Notes: a model not told the origin generated them from the sequence alone. 64,000 bases of DNA from Rikenella microfusus (GCA_020722565.1 DYKO01000004.1:148966-212965), one strand, 5' to 3'; positions 46,183 through 55,713 are shown, numbered from the stretch's first letter. A program made the numbers and translations.

Positions 46183-46904
46183 TCCTCAGCACGGCTAACC
46201 ATTTCAGCGGGAACTATTGGCAAACCTTTGTATTTAAGTAAAATTTGGGCAACGGTTAGTACATCTTTCTCACAATAGGTGACTATGCGGTTTAGATCAT
46301 TGAGTTGGTAGTAACATTGCGCCACCTGACTTCCATCTATATCATCCTTGGGCGAAGGAATTCCAAAAATGTAAGATAACAGGTTCAGAGAGGTATAGTG
46401 CTTAACGTCGCCAAATTTCCATAGCTCCATGGTATCCAAAAATTTCACTTCCCAAGGCTTTTTCCCAGCGACATCGAGTATACTGGGAATGGCTATGCCA
46501 TTAACCAACATTCTACGGGCAATGTAGGGAAAATCAAATTCCTTTCCATTGTGGGCACACAGATTTAAGTTTGGTTTTCTTGTTGTTAATCCATTTAGCA
46601 TGGAAGCAAAATCGGCCAAAAGCTGTGTCTCATTATCTCCGAAATACGACTTAAGCCTAAAAGTTTTACTTTCGTCTTGAATAACGATTATGCCCACCGA
46701 TATGCAAATAATTTTACCAAACTCGGCATAAATGCCTGCCCGTTCGTATAGCTCCAAGGGAGTTTCATTATTTCGTGAGAGTGATTGCGCCTTTCTGTCC
46801 CACAATTTTCTATAGTCCTCGGGCATGTCGTTATAATTTGGGTAAGCGGGAACTGTTTCAATGTCGAGAAACAGGATTTCATCAAGTTTTGTATCGTTCA
46901 GCAT
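46179..46904 (-). CDS. DnaQ/PolB-like 3'-5' exonuclease
   Basis: This 241-residue single-domain exonuclease has FLDIETVP (exo I, acidic Asp14 and Glu16), LCAHNGKEFDFPYI (exo II) and YCEKDVLTV (exo III). The family is the PolB exonuclease-domain group of unknown biological role, common in Bacteroidota. It begins two bases after udk ends. Confidence 0.85.
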   Translation of the reverse strand: MLNDTKLDEILFLDIETVPAYPNYNDMPEDYRKLWDRKAQSLSRNNETPLELYERAGIYAEFGKIICISVGIIVIQDESKTFRLKSYFGDNETQLLADFASMLNGLTTRKPNLNLCAHNGKEFDFPYIARRMLVNGIAIPSILDVAGKKPWEVKFLDTMELWKFGDVKHYTSLNLLSYIFGIPSPKDDIDGSQVAQCYYQLNDLNRIVTYCEKDVLTVAQILLKYKGLPIVPAEMVSRAED

Positions 46905-46906
46905 CG

Positions 46907-47530
46907 TTATAGCAAATTGTGGTTTCGCAACGTTTTTTCAATAATTGTAGTGAGTATATTGATGGCCACAACGTTATTCCCCCCCTGGGGAACAATAATA
47001 TCGGCGTAGCGCTTAGTGGGTTCAATAAACTGGAGGTGCATGGGTTTAACAGTTTTTTCATATCGCTCAAGCACTTTATTTACTGAACGCCCACGTTCTA
47101 CAATATCGCGTGCAATTACACGCGAGAGCCTATCGTCAGCATCGGCATCAACATAAACTTTAATGTCCATTAAATTCCGAAGAGCCTCACAGGTAAAAAT
47201 CAAAATACCCTCAACAATTATTACATGTCGGGGTTCAATGGTAATTGTTTCAGGTGCGCGGGTGCAGGTAAGATAGGAGTAAATGGGCTGCTGTATTGAC
47301 TTCCCTTGCTTTAAATCCCTAATGTGTTGCACCAAAAGCTCAAATTCGATTGAATCGGGGTGATCGAAATTCATTTCCTGGCGCTGCTCAAGGGGCAAGT
47401 GCGAATTATCGCGGTAGTAAGAGTCCTGGGGTATTACAACCACCTCCCCTGGAGGTAAAAGATTTATAATTTTATTGACAACTGTCGTTTTTCCTGAGCC
47501 TGTGCCACCCGCTATTCCGATTATAAGCAT
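46907..47530 (-). CDS. udk: Uridine kinase
   Basis: This 207-residue enzyme phosphorylates uridine and cytidine. It has the P-loop GIAGGTGSGKTTVV (about 5-18), QDSYYRD, FDHPDSIE, and VEGILIF, matching Udk. ATG 47530 fits the family start; an upstream in-frame start adds 23 residues. It precedes the exonuclease on the same strand and is divergent from manA. Confidence 0.94.
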   Translation of the reverse strand: MLIIGIAGGTGSGKTTVVNKIINLLPPGEVVVIPQDSYYRDNSHLPLEQRQEMNFDHPDSIEFELLVQHIRDLKQGKSIQQPIYSYLTCTRAPETITIEPRHVIIVEGILIFTCEALRNLMDIKVYVDADADDRLSRVIARDIVERGRSVNKVLERYEKTVKPMHLQFIEPTKRYADIIVPQGGNNVVAINILTTIIEKTLRNHNLL

Positions 47531-47548
47531 GTTTTTAATATTAAATAT

Positions 47549-47564
47549 TACCTTTGCAAAAGTA
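47549..47564. promoter_or_regulatory. Face-to-face -7 boxes for manA and udk
   Basis: TACCTTTG (47549-47556, plus) directly abuts TACTTTTG on the minus strand (47564-47557), giving a near-palindrome. Each is an exact TAnnTTTG match and they occupy the 85-base gap between divergent genes. -33 elements are weak. Confidence 0.5.
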
Positions 47565-47615
47565 GCAAAGCAAGTTAATAAATTGATTATATAAACCAAA
47601 TAGTTTCAACACACC

Positions 47616-48605
47616 ATGAATCATTCTTTATACCCTCTTAAATTTAAACCCATTCTGAAAGAACGAATCTGGGGTGGCAACAAGTTGCAAAGCCTTTTCG
47701 GGAAAAAAATTCCTAAAGGTACGGAAGGCTGTGGGGAGAGTTGGGAAATTTCAGGCATTGAAGAGGATGTTTCAACGGTTCAAAACGGGTTCCTGGCTGG
47801 GAATTCACTAAATGAACTTATTGAGATTTACATGGGCGATTTGGTAGGGGAAAAAGTTTATGAAAAATTTGGCGAAGAGTTTCCCCTTTTAATTAAGCTC
47901 ATTGATGCCAACGAAACCCTTTCGATACAGGTTCACCCCGATGACGAAATTGCAAAAAAACGACATCATGCCTACGGAAAAACTGAAATGTGGTATATTA
48001 TTGATGCCGAACCCAACTCAGAAATTATCACTGGTTTCAAAAGGGACATCACAACTGACGAATACCTTCGGGCATTAAAAAACGACTCCATAAATGAGCT
48101 GCTTCACCGGGAAAAAGCCATAAAAAACGATGTGTTTTTTATTCCTGCTGGTAGGGTTCATGCCATTGGTAAGGGAATTCTACTTGCCGAGATTCAGCAA
48201 ACATCCGATATCACCTATAGAATATTCGACTGGAACCGAATAGACTCCTCCGGAAAACCAAGGGAGCTCCACACCGATTTGGCCATTGACGTCATTGATT
48301 TTAACCAGTCGAAGAATCCTAAAACGCATCCAACCGAAGAGGTAAATAAAACCACTGAACTGGCATCGTGCCCTTTCTTTACAGTTAATCGTCTTATTCT
48401 AACCAATTCCATTCAGCGCGACTACAATATACTTGACTCCTTTGTAATTTTCCTTTGCATCGATGGCCAATGTAGCATTATATACGGAAGTGGTGAAAGT
48501 GAAATAATGAAACAAGGAGAGTTAGTATTAATACCTGCTGAGCTAAAGAATATCATTATCCGGCCGATGAGCAAATGCACCATTTTAGAAATTTACATAA
48601 AATAA
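47616..48605 (+). CDS. manA: Class I mannose-6-phosphate isomerase
   Basis: This 329-residue zinc enzyme interconverts fructose-6-phosphate and mannose-6-phosphate. It begins with the family pattern LKFKPILKERIWGG. The metal site segment IQVHPDDE (near 104-111), KTEMWYIID and the HAIGKGILLAEIQQTSD segment are intact. It is the short class I form. It supplies mannose for surface glycans, consistent with the capD-like gene elsewhere in the window. Confidence 0.9.
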   Translation: MNHSLYPLKFKPILKERIWGGNKLQSLFGKKIPKGTEGCGESWEISGIEEDVSTVQNGFLAGNSLNELIEIYMGDLVGEKVYEKFGEEFPLLIKLIDANETLSIQVHPDDEIAKKRHHAYGKTEMWYIIDAEPNSEIITGFKRDITTDEYLRALKNDSINELLHREKAIKNDVFFIPAGRVHAIGKGILLAEIQQTSDITYRIFDWNRIDSSGKPRELHTDLAIDVIDFNQSKNPKTHPTEEVNKTTELASCPFFTVNRLILTNSIQRDYNILDSFVIFLCIDGQCSIIYGSGESEIMKQGELVLIPAELKNIIIRPMSKCTILEIYIK

Positions 48606-48747
48606 TTGCTCGTTCCTGGATTGCCTGGTTTATTTTTGTATTGCTCGAAAGGCATCTCCAGTACTAATTTAATGAACTAATTCTGATGTTTTATCATCAA
48701 AAATATTGACTTTATAAAAAAGTAAGCTGCATTTAGAAACTTAAATT

Positions 48748-48778
48748 TTGGTTATACCGAATAATTTATATATCTTCA
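48748..48778 (+). promoter_or_regulatory. Probable promoter for the SiaB-like gene
   Basis: TTG at 48748-48750 and TATCTTCA at 48771-48778 are 20 bases apart. The -7 matches TAnnTTTG at six of eight positions and lies 16 bases before the start codon. Confidence 0.45.
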
Positions 48779-48794
48779 ATCGTTATTTTGATTA

Positions 48795-49367
48795 ATGGAT
48801 AGTGTCATTTATTTCATAAAATCGACCTTGGCAAACGAAATTGCCGCTAGTGGTTTCCCCTTAATATACAAAGGGGAAATGAACCACCAGATAATGCGTT
48901 CGTTTGCCTTTATGGCTAACAGGAAAATTGCCGAAATGAATGTGCCTACGGCTACCCGTAAAAGGGTATTCCATATAATGATAGAATGCCTTCAGAACAT
49001 TACTAAGCACTCCGACGACTACGATGAAAAGGAGAAACAAATTGGAAATGGCCTTTTTGTGGTTGGGAAAGAACGTGATAGTTTTTATATAGTAACCGGC
49101 AATCTGGTTCGTAACGATAAGGTTCATACCCTTGAGGAACGACTGGAGAAAATTAATAAAGCCACTCCCATACAGCTAAAAGATATGTTTATGCAGCAAA
49201 TGATTGAAGGCGAATTAAATGAGAAGGGCGGTGCAGGATTAGGGCTTATCGATATTGCACGTAAATCAAAACGAAAGCTTTACTACCATTTTGTACCCTA
49301 CGAGAATAACCGACATTTTTTCATCCTTGCTGTTAGCATTCCCATTTCCAGCGATGAAGATGAGTAA
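48795..49367 (+). CDS. SiaB-family protein kinase (DUF6272)
   Basis: This 190-residue protein has a GHKL/HATPase-like layout: IMIECLQNITKHS (about 61-73, N-box with Glu64 and Asn68) and GGAGLGLIDIARKS (145-158, G-box). It matches the SiaB family, in which the kinase phosphorylates SiaC and is opposed by the SiaA PP2C phosphatase. No SiaC is adjacent, but a SpoIIE/PP2C phosphatase protein lies 1.2 kb downstream on the same strand. There is no membrane segment. Confidence 0.82.
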   Translation: MDSVIYFIKSTLANEIAASGFPLIYKGEMNHQIMRSFAFMANRKIAEMNVPTATRKRVFHIMIECLQNITKHSDDYDEKEKQIGNGLFVVGKERDSFYIVTGNLVRNDKVHTLEERLEKINKATPIQLKDMFMQQMIEGELNEKGGAGLGLIDIARKSKRKLYYHFVPYENNRHFFILAVSIPISSDEDE

Positions 49368-49413
49368 ACCCGTTGCCTATTAAATTTACCGATTTTTGTT
49401 TAAGGCATAAATT

Positions 49414-49446
49414 TTGAAGGTTAACATTTAGTTTTTACTATCTTTG
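49414..49446 (+). promoter_or_regulatory. Promoter for the YD-repeat gene
   Basis: TTG at 49414-49416 and TATCTTTG at 49439-49446 are 22 bases apart; the -7 is an exact consensus match, 33 bases before the start codon. Confidence 0.65.
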
Positions 49447-49479
49447 CAATAAGAAGTTTGTTTAACGATATTGGTCATA

Positions 49480-50472
49480 ATGAAGAAAAATATTATCATA
49501 TCAGTTATCATTGCTATTGTTGCTATTGTTTCATCTGGGAGGACACAGGCGCAAACCATTACCGAACTTATGAGTCGGGAAAAAATTGCACAAAACAGGG
49601 TTGAATCAATTTCCCAATGGACACACCAACTCATCAAGGATAAGGTTAGCCCCAAGGGATATAAATCGGTGGAAACAACTTTCGACAAGCATGGCAATGC
49701 AATAGAGGTTGTGAACTATAGGCAAAATGGTCAAATAGCAACTCGTCACATCTATAAATACGATAAGGACAATCGGAAAATCGAATACATTCAATACCAA
49801 AACTACCGCGATAAGGGTATGGAAGTGTCGTACCGCCAGGTTTTCAAATATGACTCTAACGGGAATAAACTCAACGAAATAGGTTTTGACGGCCGTACAA
49901 CATACCGAATTATTTACAGCTACACCCCAGACGGCAAACAAAAAGAAATAGTTAAATACGATGCCAGCAATAATGTTGAAGAAAAATGGATATTTCAGTA
50001 CAGCGGAAACAATGTAGAGATTTCGGTCTTCAAACCTGCCGGTACCCTGAACCGTAAAATTATTAGGGTAATGGATAACGCTGGCAGGATTGTCGATGAA
50101 AAAAACATTACACCCTCCAATAAAGAATTGGGAAGAACCAAATTTTCCTTTGACCACAACAATCAACTTCTTACCAAAACCGAATACCATGGTGGGGAAC
50201 ATAGAGCTGAATACGAATACAAGTATGACTCTAGAAATCAATTAATTGAAGTTTACCTAACAAAGGCTGGCTCTAAAAAAATTCTTTACAGCACCTACCG
50301 TTACGATAACCAAGGAAATCTGCTTGAAGAAAAATGGTTTGAGGATGGTGCTTCTGATTACTCAAGGCGTAATTACAAACTTGATAAGCGAGGGATTATT
50401 GACGAAGTTGACGCTTACTATTCCGATTACAACTACCGGGTACTTTACCGGTATGAGTATAAATTCCATTAA
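49480..50472 (+). CDS. Secreted YD-repeat-like protein, function unknown
   Basis: This 330-residue protein has a signal peptide (about 1-26) followed by about ten beta-hairpin repeats of the YD/RHS-like type, such as HIYKYDKDNRKIEY, VFKYDSNGNKLNE and YEYKYDSRNQLIEVY. It lacks the RHS core domain and a toxin tip. Such small YD proteins are common in Bacteroidota and may be structural or sugar-binding; I do not recognise a closer family. ATG 49480 is used rather than a TTG three codons earlier. It lies between the SiaB-like kinase and the SpoIIE phosphatase. Confidence 0.72.
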   Translation: MKKNIIISVIIAIVAIVSSGRTQAQTITELMSREKIAQNRVESISQWTHQLIKDKVSPKGYKSVETTFDKHGNAIEVVNYRQNGQIATRHIYKYDKDNRKIEYIQYQNYRDKGMEVSYRQVFKYDSNGNKLNEIGFDGRTTYRIIYSYTPDGKQKEIVKYDASNNVEEKWIFQYSGNNVEISVFKPAGTLNRKIIRVMDNAGRIVDEKNITPSNKELGRTKFSFDHNNQLLTKTEYHGGEHRAEYEYKYDSRNQLIEVYLTKAGSKKILYSTYRYDNQGNLLEEKWFEDGASDYSRRNYKLDKRGIIDEVDAYYSDYNYRVLYRYEYKFH

Positions 50473-50567
50473 TCATCCCTACCCAAAAACATTAGAGCGA
50501 CTAGCAATTTTTTCATTGCTTTGAATGCAATATTTTAATATATTGCCAAAGATTAAAATGCAATTGC

Positions 50568-53500
50568 GTGATTCGTTTTTGGTTTACATTATCATTACTG
50601 GTTGCAAAAACTTTTTTTTCAGTTGCCCAAAATGACAAAGATTTAGGGCGTTATCCGTTAGTAAACTTTCACCATCGACAGTACAACGGACATTCACAAA
50701 GTTGGTCAATTGTGCAGGACAGCAGGGGTATGATTTATGTGGCCAACAACGTGGGTGTAATTGAGTTTGATGGCGCTGAATGGCGCCATATAGACATAAA
50801 CGATGCCCTTGCTCGTTGTTTAGGAGTTGATGCTAACGGAAGGGTATGGGTAGGCGGTCAGGATGAATTTGGTTACCTTGCAGCAGACTCATCGAGCTCA
50901 TTGACCTATCATTCACTAGTAAACCTTTTACCCGAGTTCCACCGCAAACCAGGATTAATTCGCCAAATCTACCCAACCCGTAATGGAGTATTCTTTTCCA
51001 CCTTTCAGGCACTATACAAGCTCAATACAAACTTAAGCGTAAGTGTGTGGCAACCCAAAAACCAATTCCATAGATCATACTATGTAGATGATATACTGTT
51101 TATTAATGAGAGGGATTATGGGTTATCGTTTCTTCGAAACGACAGTTTGGTCAGGGTTCCTGGTTGCGAAATTTTTGGCACAAAACTCGTTTACACAATA
51201 TTGCCCTACAACCAGCAGTATCTCTTGATAGGAACCCAAAGCAATGGGTTTTATCTGCTTAACAAACAAGCACTTGAAGGCAAGCCACTACCCCCCGACT
51301 TTGAACCACTTAAACCATTTACCACTTCGAACGATAGCTTCTTTACCGAAAATAGGGTTTACTCAGGTGTCAGGGTTGATAGCAATTTATGGGCCATTGG
51401 AACCTATTCCGGCGGGGTTGCCCTGCTCGATGCTCAAGGCAATATTGCCCGCATTATAAATAAAGAAATTGGGCTCCAGGACAATACGGCATGGTATTTA
51501 TATTTAGATAATGCAAAAAATATCTGGATGGCATTAAACAATGGCATCTCCTATAGCCCTTACCAATCGCAGCTGACAAGTTGGACCGATCAGAATGGAA
51601 TAAGCGGAGTTGTTCAATCGGCAGTTAACTTCAAAGGAACATTATACTACTCTTCAAATACTGGGGTTTACAGAAAATCGAATTCACACTTCGAAAAGGT
51701 GATAGGAATAAACGACCTTTCATGGAAGCTACTTGTTTACAAAAATGAAACTGGTAAGCAAACGCTTTTAGCAGCAACTTCGAGTGGAATTTACCAAATT
51801 GATGGGAACCAAGCCGCACTAATACCCAATTGCACACATCACAGCTATTCTTTCGTTCAATCAAAATTATATCCTGGAATAATCTACACCTGCCTACGCG
51901 ATGGTATTGGTATTATTCAGGAACTTAACGGAAATTTCAAGGGGCTTGGTTATCTTTTAAAAACGGAAGAAGAAATATACTCATTAGTTGAGGATTCAGA
52001 AGGTGATATTTGGTTTACACTAAGATATAAAGGAATTGGATTTATTGATGTGGTAAACCCTTTTCAACTCAACTATCAGGTTTACAAAAAGTACATACCT
52101 CCCTATAACCCTAAATGCGACGATATTTCGGTTAACCTCATTGAGGGGAAAATATATGCCGCAACAGAAAACGGGCTTTCATCATACTGCAAAACCAATG
52201 ACTCCTTTATACCCGATTCGCTTTTAGGAACGCAATTTGCTGATGGATCAACCAGCCTTAGAATTTTCATCTACGACCATAATGGGAATATTTGGTTTGA
52301 AGCCTATAGGTTTCCTGCCAATCGTTGGCTAGAAAGGGCAAGTAGGCAACCCAATGGCCGATTTCTTAGAAAACCCGCCCAATTCAACTTAATCCCCGAA
52401 ACAATATTTTTTGATGTTTCTACCGATGACCAAAATAATACATGGATTGCCAGCACCGATGGGTTATACCGTTTTAATGCATCCAAAAACCTTAACATCG
52501 ACATAATACCCCGAACGTACATTCGTCAAATTACTGGCAAAAAGAAGCAGTTGATATTTGGTGGCTGCCCGTTCGATAGTACCGCACTTATTCCCTTTGC
52601 CACAAGGGCAATATCAACCACGTCGCTACCAATAAAGTTAAGTTATAACAACAACTCTTTAACCTTTACCTTCTCCTCGCCATACTATGAACCCAACCTC
52701 AAAATGCTGTATTCTTTTAAACTGGAGGGTTACGATGATGACTGGAGCGAATGGAGCACCTTGCGCATAAAGGAATACACCAACCTTAGGCCGGGGATGT
52801 ATAGGTTTATGGTCAAATCAAAAAATATATTCGAAACAGAAAGTCCAGTTGAGATCATAAAGTTTTACATCGATTACCCCTTTTATTTAAAGTGGTACTC
52901 ATTTATTGCTTATGCAGTACTCCTTACTTTGGTAATTTGGGGTATTGTTAGGTTCAACACCAAAATTCTCAGGATATCGAACATCAAACTTCAGGAACTG
53001 GTGGATGAACGCACTAAGGAGCTAAAGGATTCGGAACGGGCGCTCACGGAAAAGAACATAATTCTCCAGCAGCAGAAGGAAGAAATACTTTCGCAGCGCG
53101 ATGAGCTGGAGGAGCGCAACCAACACATTAACGATAGCATACAATACGCCAAAACCATACAGCAAGCCATTCTTCCTGATTTGAACTCCATTTTTCCCAA
53201 CGATTTTGAGTATTTCCTCATTTACCTGCCCAAAGAAATGGTTTCGGGCGATTTTTATTGGGTTGCTCAGGTAGGCCCCAAGGCAAAACCCAACGATAAA
53301 ATTTTTGTTGCAGTGGTTGACTGTACGGGCCATGGGGTTCCCGGCGCATTCATGTCGTTAATTGGCAGCCGCTTATTAAGTGAAATTGTTCAGGAACGAA
53401 AAAATCATAATCCCGCCGCTATACTTACCGAACTCAACCAAGAGGTAAACAGGGCGCTGCGGCAGGATATAAGCGATAGCTTCGATGGTATGGATATTGG

Positions 53501-53903
53501 CCTATGTCTAATTGAACGAAAAAGCGAGAATAGCTATGTTGTTACATATGCTGGAGCCAATCGTCCACTTTACTATTATCAAAAAGATGACACAAATATT
53601 CAAGCCATTAAGGGGAACCGGAAATCCATTGGAAGCGTTTTGCCCGATGTGGAACAGGAGTTTACCAACTGGAAAATATCCATGCAGCCAGGGGGGATGT
53701 TAATATTAAGCACCGACGGCATAACAGACCAAAACAACTCACTTCGAAAAAAATTCACCTCTTGCCGCTTGCATAACTCTTTAAAAGCTACAATGGGACT
53801 TCCTCTATACAAAATGCAGGAAAACCTACTTAATGAATTCCTGAAATTTAAGGGGGATGAACCTCAACGCGACGACATAACTGTGCTGGGAATCAGATTA
53901 TAA
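50568..53903 (+). CDS. Periplasmic propeller sensor with cytoplasmic SpoIIE/PP2C phosphatase
   Basis: This 1111-residue protein begins at a GTG (no in-frame ATG is suitable) with a signal peptide ending SVAQ. A two-component-regulator-type beta-propeller (about 30-690) and a Y_Y_Y domain (about 705-770) form the periplasmic sensor. A membrane helix (about 773-795) leads to a coiled-coil (about 800-870) and a SpoIIE/PP2C phosphatase (about 885-1110). The phosphatase shows VAVVDCTGHGVPGAF with metal-binding Asp near 917 and LILSTDGITDQ. It probably dephosphorylates a serine-phosphorylated partner. With the upstream SiaB-like kinase it would form a kinase/phosphatase pair. Confidence 0.87.
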   Translation: MIRFWFTLSLLVAKTFFSVAQNDKDLGRYPLVNFHHRQYNGHSQSWSIVQDSRGMIYVANNVGVIEFDGAEWRHIDINDALARCLGVDANGRVWVGGQDEFGYLAADSSSSLTYHSLVNLLPEFHRKPGLIRQIYPTRNGVFFSTFQALYKLNTNLSVSVWQPKNQFHRSYYVDDILFINERDYGLSFLRNDSLVRVPGCEIFGTKLVYTILPYNQQYLLIGTQSNGFYLLNKQALEGKPLPPDFEPLKPFTTSNDSFFTENRVYSGVRVDSNLWAIGTYSGGVALLDAQGNIARIINKEIGLQDNTAWYLYLDNAKNIWMALNNGISYSPYQSQLTSWTDQNGISGVVQSAVNFKGTLYYSSNTGVYRKSNSHFEKVIGINDLSWKLLVYKNETGKQTLLAATSSGIYQIDGNQAALIPNCTHHSYSFVQSKLYPGIIYTCLRDGIGIIQELNGNFKGLGYLLKTEEEIYSLVEDSEGDIWFTLRYKGIGFIDVVNPFQLNYQVYKKYIPPYNPKCDDISVNLIEGKIYAATENGLSSYCKTNDSFIPDSLLGTQFADGSTSLRIFIYDHNGNIWFEAYRFPANRWLERASRQPNGRFLRKPAQFNLIPETIFFDVSTDDQNNTWIASTDGLYRFNASKNLNIDIIPRTYIRQITGKKKQLIFGGCPFDSTALIPFATRAISTTSLPIKLSYNNNSLTFTFSSPYYEPNLKMLYSFKLEGYDDDWSEWSTLRIKEYTNLRPGMYRFMVKSKNIFETESPVEIIKFYIDYPFYLKWYSFIAYAVLLTLVIWGIVRFNTKILRISNIKLQELVDERTKELKDSERALTEKNIILQQQKEEILSQRDELEERNQHINDSIQYAKTIQQAILPDLNSIFPNDFEYFLIYLPKEMVSGDFYWVAQVGPKAKPNDKIFVAVVDCTGHGVPGAFMSLIGSRLLSEIVQERKNHNPAAILTELNQEVNRALRQDISDSFDGMDIGLCLIERKSENSYVVTYAGANRPLYYYQKDDTNIQAIKGNRKSIGSVLPDVEQEFTNWKISMQPGGMLILSTDGITDQNNSLRKKFTSCRLHNSLKATMGLPLYKMQENLLNEFLKFKGDEPQRDDITVLGIRL

Positions 53904-53908
53904 AAACT

Positions 53909-53937
53909 AAAGGTGACCCTTTTGGCCACCTTTTATT
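53909..53937 (+). terminator. Terminator after the SpoIIE gene
   Basis: AAGGTGACC and GGCCACCTT form a stem with one mismatch around CTTTT, followed by TTTTATT. It lies five bases after the stop and just before the converging tRNA-Gly. Confidence 0.7.
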
Positions 53938-53938
53938 G

Positions 53939-54011
53939 AGCGGGAAACGGGACTCGAACCCGCGACCCTCAGCTTGGGAAGCTGATGTTCTACCAGCTGA
54001 ACTACTCCCGC
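53939..54011 (-). tRNA. tRNA-Gly, anticodon CCC
   Basis: The 73-base minus-strand cloverleaf has acceptor GCGGGAG paired with TTCCCGC (one G-U), anticodon stem TCAGC/GCTGA and loop TTCCCAA, giving anticodon CCC. The T arm reads GCGGGTTCGAGTCCCGT. CCA is not encoded. Confidence 0.94.
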
Positions 54012-54024
54012 CTTAGTATCACTG

Positions 54025-54032
54025 CAAAGTTA
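54025..54032 (-). promoter_or_regulatory. -7 element for tRNA-Gly
   Basis: The minus strand reads TAACTTTG 13 bases upstream of the tRNA 5' end, an exact consensus match. A TTG at the expected -33 distance is not clear. Confidence 0.5.
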
Positions 54033-54063
54033 ATTATTTTGTCTTTTCGCTGTTAAATCAATA

Positions 54064-54957
54064 TTAAAAAATATTCAAAGGATTAACAATGGAAGATATT
54101 ATATCTTTAGTGGTATTGCTAATTGAAGCATTATTCAGCGTTATTATTGGCACTTTTGCCTCATTTATAATATGATGAGCAAATGCACCAATGTAGTTAT
54201 CAAACGAAGCTGTTTCCTTATGAGTCATAATAATAATGGAATCGCATTTAACTTCGTCGGCATAATTAAGAATTTCCTGATAGGCAAATACCTCTTCTTT
54301 GCGAAGCAGCATTTTGGTATGGGTGATATGGTTTTCTGTGTAAAGCATCGAATACTTCTCCATTTTTTCGTTAATTCGGCTCTGCTCGGGGTCAATATCG
54401 CCAAAAAGCACCGACACCAAATTGATTTTGGAATTGTAAGCAAGGGCTATTGCCACAGAGCTAAAGAGGTTCAGCCGACAATTACGGTTGAGATCGATAG
54501 GAACCAATAGGTTTTGAAAAATGGTATCGGGAACACTTTTAACAGTAATAACCGGTTTCGATGCGGTCATAATTACATATTCGAGGGTGGAACCAATGCG
54601 TTTCCCCTCCTGTGCAAAGGGGTAGTTATCGACCATCAGTACAAAACGTACGTTCTCCTGTTTGGCATACTCCACAATTTTCTGATGCCTTTTTCCTGTA
54701 AATACCTTGAACTGCGTATTATCAGGTAAATCGAAAAGGCGGCCAACTTCAACCAACTTGTTAAAGGCATCATTTAACAACTTTTCCTCTTTGGGTTCGT
54801 CGAACCACCAATCACGTATATCGAGTACGTGGAGCAAATGAATTTGTGCCTTGATTAAAGGGGCAAGTTTTGAAGCAAATTCTATGGCTTGGCCATAGTA
54901 ATCGCCAAAATCAAGAGGGACAAGAATTATCTCGGGTAGTTTAGTTTCACCTCCCAT
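54064..54957 (-). CDS. Universal stress protein, double-domain
   Basis: This 297-residue protein has two tandem Usp folds. The first starts EIILVPLDFGDYYGQAIEFA; the second begins near 153 with NLLVPIDLNRNC. The second domain's C-terminal nucleotide-binding region is diverged and lacks a clear GxxGxxxxxGS motif. Such proteins accumulate under stress or growth arrest. ATG 54957 is used in preference to a TTG at 54969. It begins 12 bases after sdhB ends, so it may be expressed with the sdh operon. Confidence 0.82.
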   Translation of the reverse strand: MGGETKLPEIILVPLDFGDYYGQAIEFASKLAPLIKAQIHLLHVLDIRDWWFDEPKEEKLLNDAFNKLVEVGRLFDLPDNTQFKVFTGKRHQKIVEYAKQENVRFVLMVDNYPFAQEGKRIGSTLEYVIMTASKPVITVKSVPDTIFQNLLVPIDLNRNCRLNLFSSVAIALAYNSKINLVSVLFGDIDPEQSRINEKMEKYSMLYTENHITHTKMLLRKEEVFAYQEILNYADEVKCDSIIIMTHKETASFDNYIGAFAHHIINEAKVPIITLNNASISNTTKDIISSIVNPLNIF

Positions 54958-54969
54958 AGGATTTCCCAA

Positions 54970-55713
54970 TTAATCTTTTAACTTGGCTTTTATATACTCC
55001 CTATTCAGTTTTGCGATGGTGCTAATAGAAATACCCTTGGGGCATTCAGCCTCACAGGATCGGGTGTTGGAGCAGCTGCCAAAACCCAGCTCTTCCATTT
55101 TGGCAACCATTCGCTTCACGCGTTCGGGTGCCTCTACTCTACCCTGTGGAAACTGTGCCAAATGGGTAATTTTGGCAGCCACAAACAGCATGGCAGAGGC
55201 ATTCTTACAGGTTGCCACACAAGCTCCGCATCCGATACACGATGCTGTATCAAAAGCCACATCGGCATTGTGTTTAGGAACTGGAATGGAATTAGCATCG
55301 CGGGCGGCACCTGCATTAACGCTAATGTAACCCCCTGCCTGAGTTATTTTATCGAAAGCTGAACGGTCCACCACCAAATCCTTTACCACAGGGAACGCTC
55401 CAGCACGCCAGGGCTCAACGGTAATGGTTTCGCCATCCTTAAAGCGGCGCAAGCGCAGCTCACAGGTTGTGATGCGATGATCGTTTCCGTGTGGCCTGCC
55501 ATTTATATAAATACCACATGAGCCGCATATACCCTCACGACAATCATGGTCAAAGGCCACAGGGCTCTTGCCCTCCTTAATCAGTTTCTGGTTAAGGGCA
55601 TCGAGCATCTCAAGGAACGACATATCAGGAGCTACATTGTCCAGCTCGTAGGTTTCAAATTTACCCTTGCTGAGGGCATCCTTTTGTCGCCATATTTTGA
55701 GTTTAACCTTCAT
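54970..55713 (-). CDS. sdhB: Succinate dehydrogenase/fumarate reductase iron-sulfur subunit
   Basis: This 247-residue subunit carries the three Fe-S clusters between flavin and membrane. The [2Fe-2S] cysteines are Cys58, 63, 66 and 84 in DCREGICGSCG and TTCEL. Cys159, 162, 165 and 169 (CIGCGACVATC) and Cys214, 220, 224 supply the [4Fe-4S] and [3Fe-4S] sites. It follows sdhA on the same strand. Anaerobes in this phylum commonly run the enzyme as a fumarate reductase. Confidence 0.94.
   Translation of the reverse strand: MKVKLKIWRQKDALSKGKFETYELDNVAPDMSFLEMLDALNQKLIKEGKSPVAFDHDCREGICGSCGIYINGRPHGNDHRITTCELRLRRFKDGETITVEPWRAGAFPVVKDLVVDRSAFDKITQAGGYISVNAGAARDANSIPVPKHNADVAFDTASCIGCGACVATCKNASAMLFVAAKITHLAQFPQGRVEAPERVKRMVAKMEELGFGSCSNTRSCEAECPKGISISTIAKLNREYIKAKLKD

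Noticed and set aside
49480..50472. RHS/polymorphic toxin
   Set aside because: The repeats are YD-like, but there is no RHS core or toxin tip and no immunity gene beside it.
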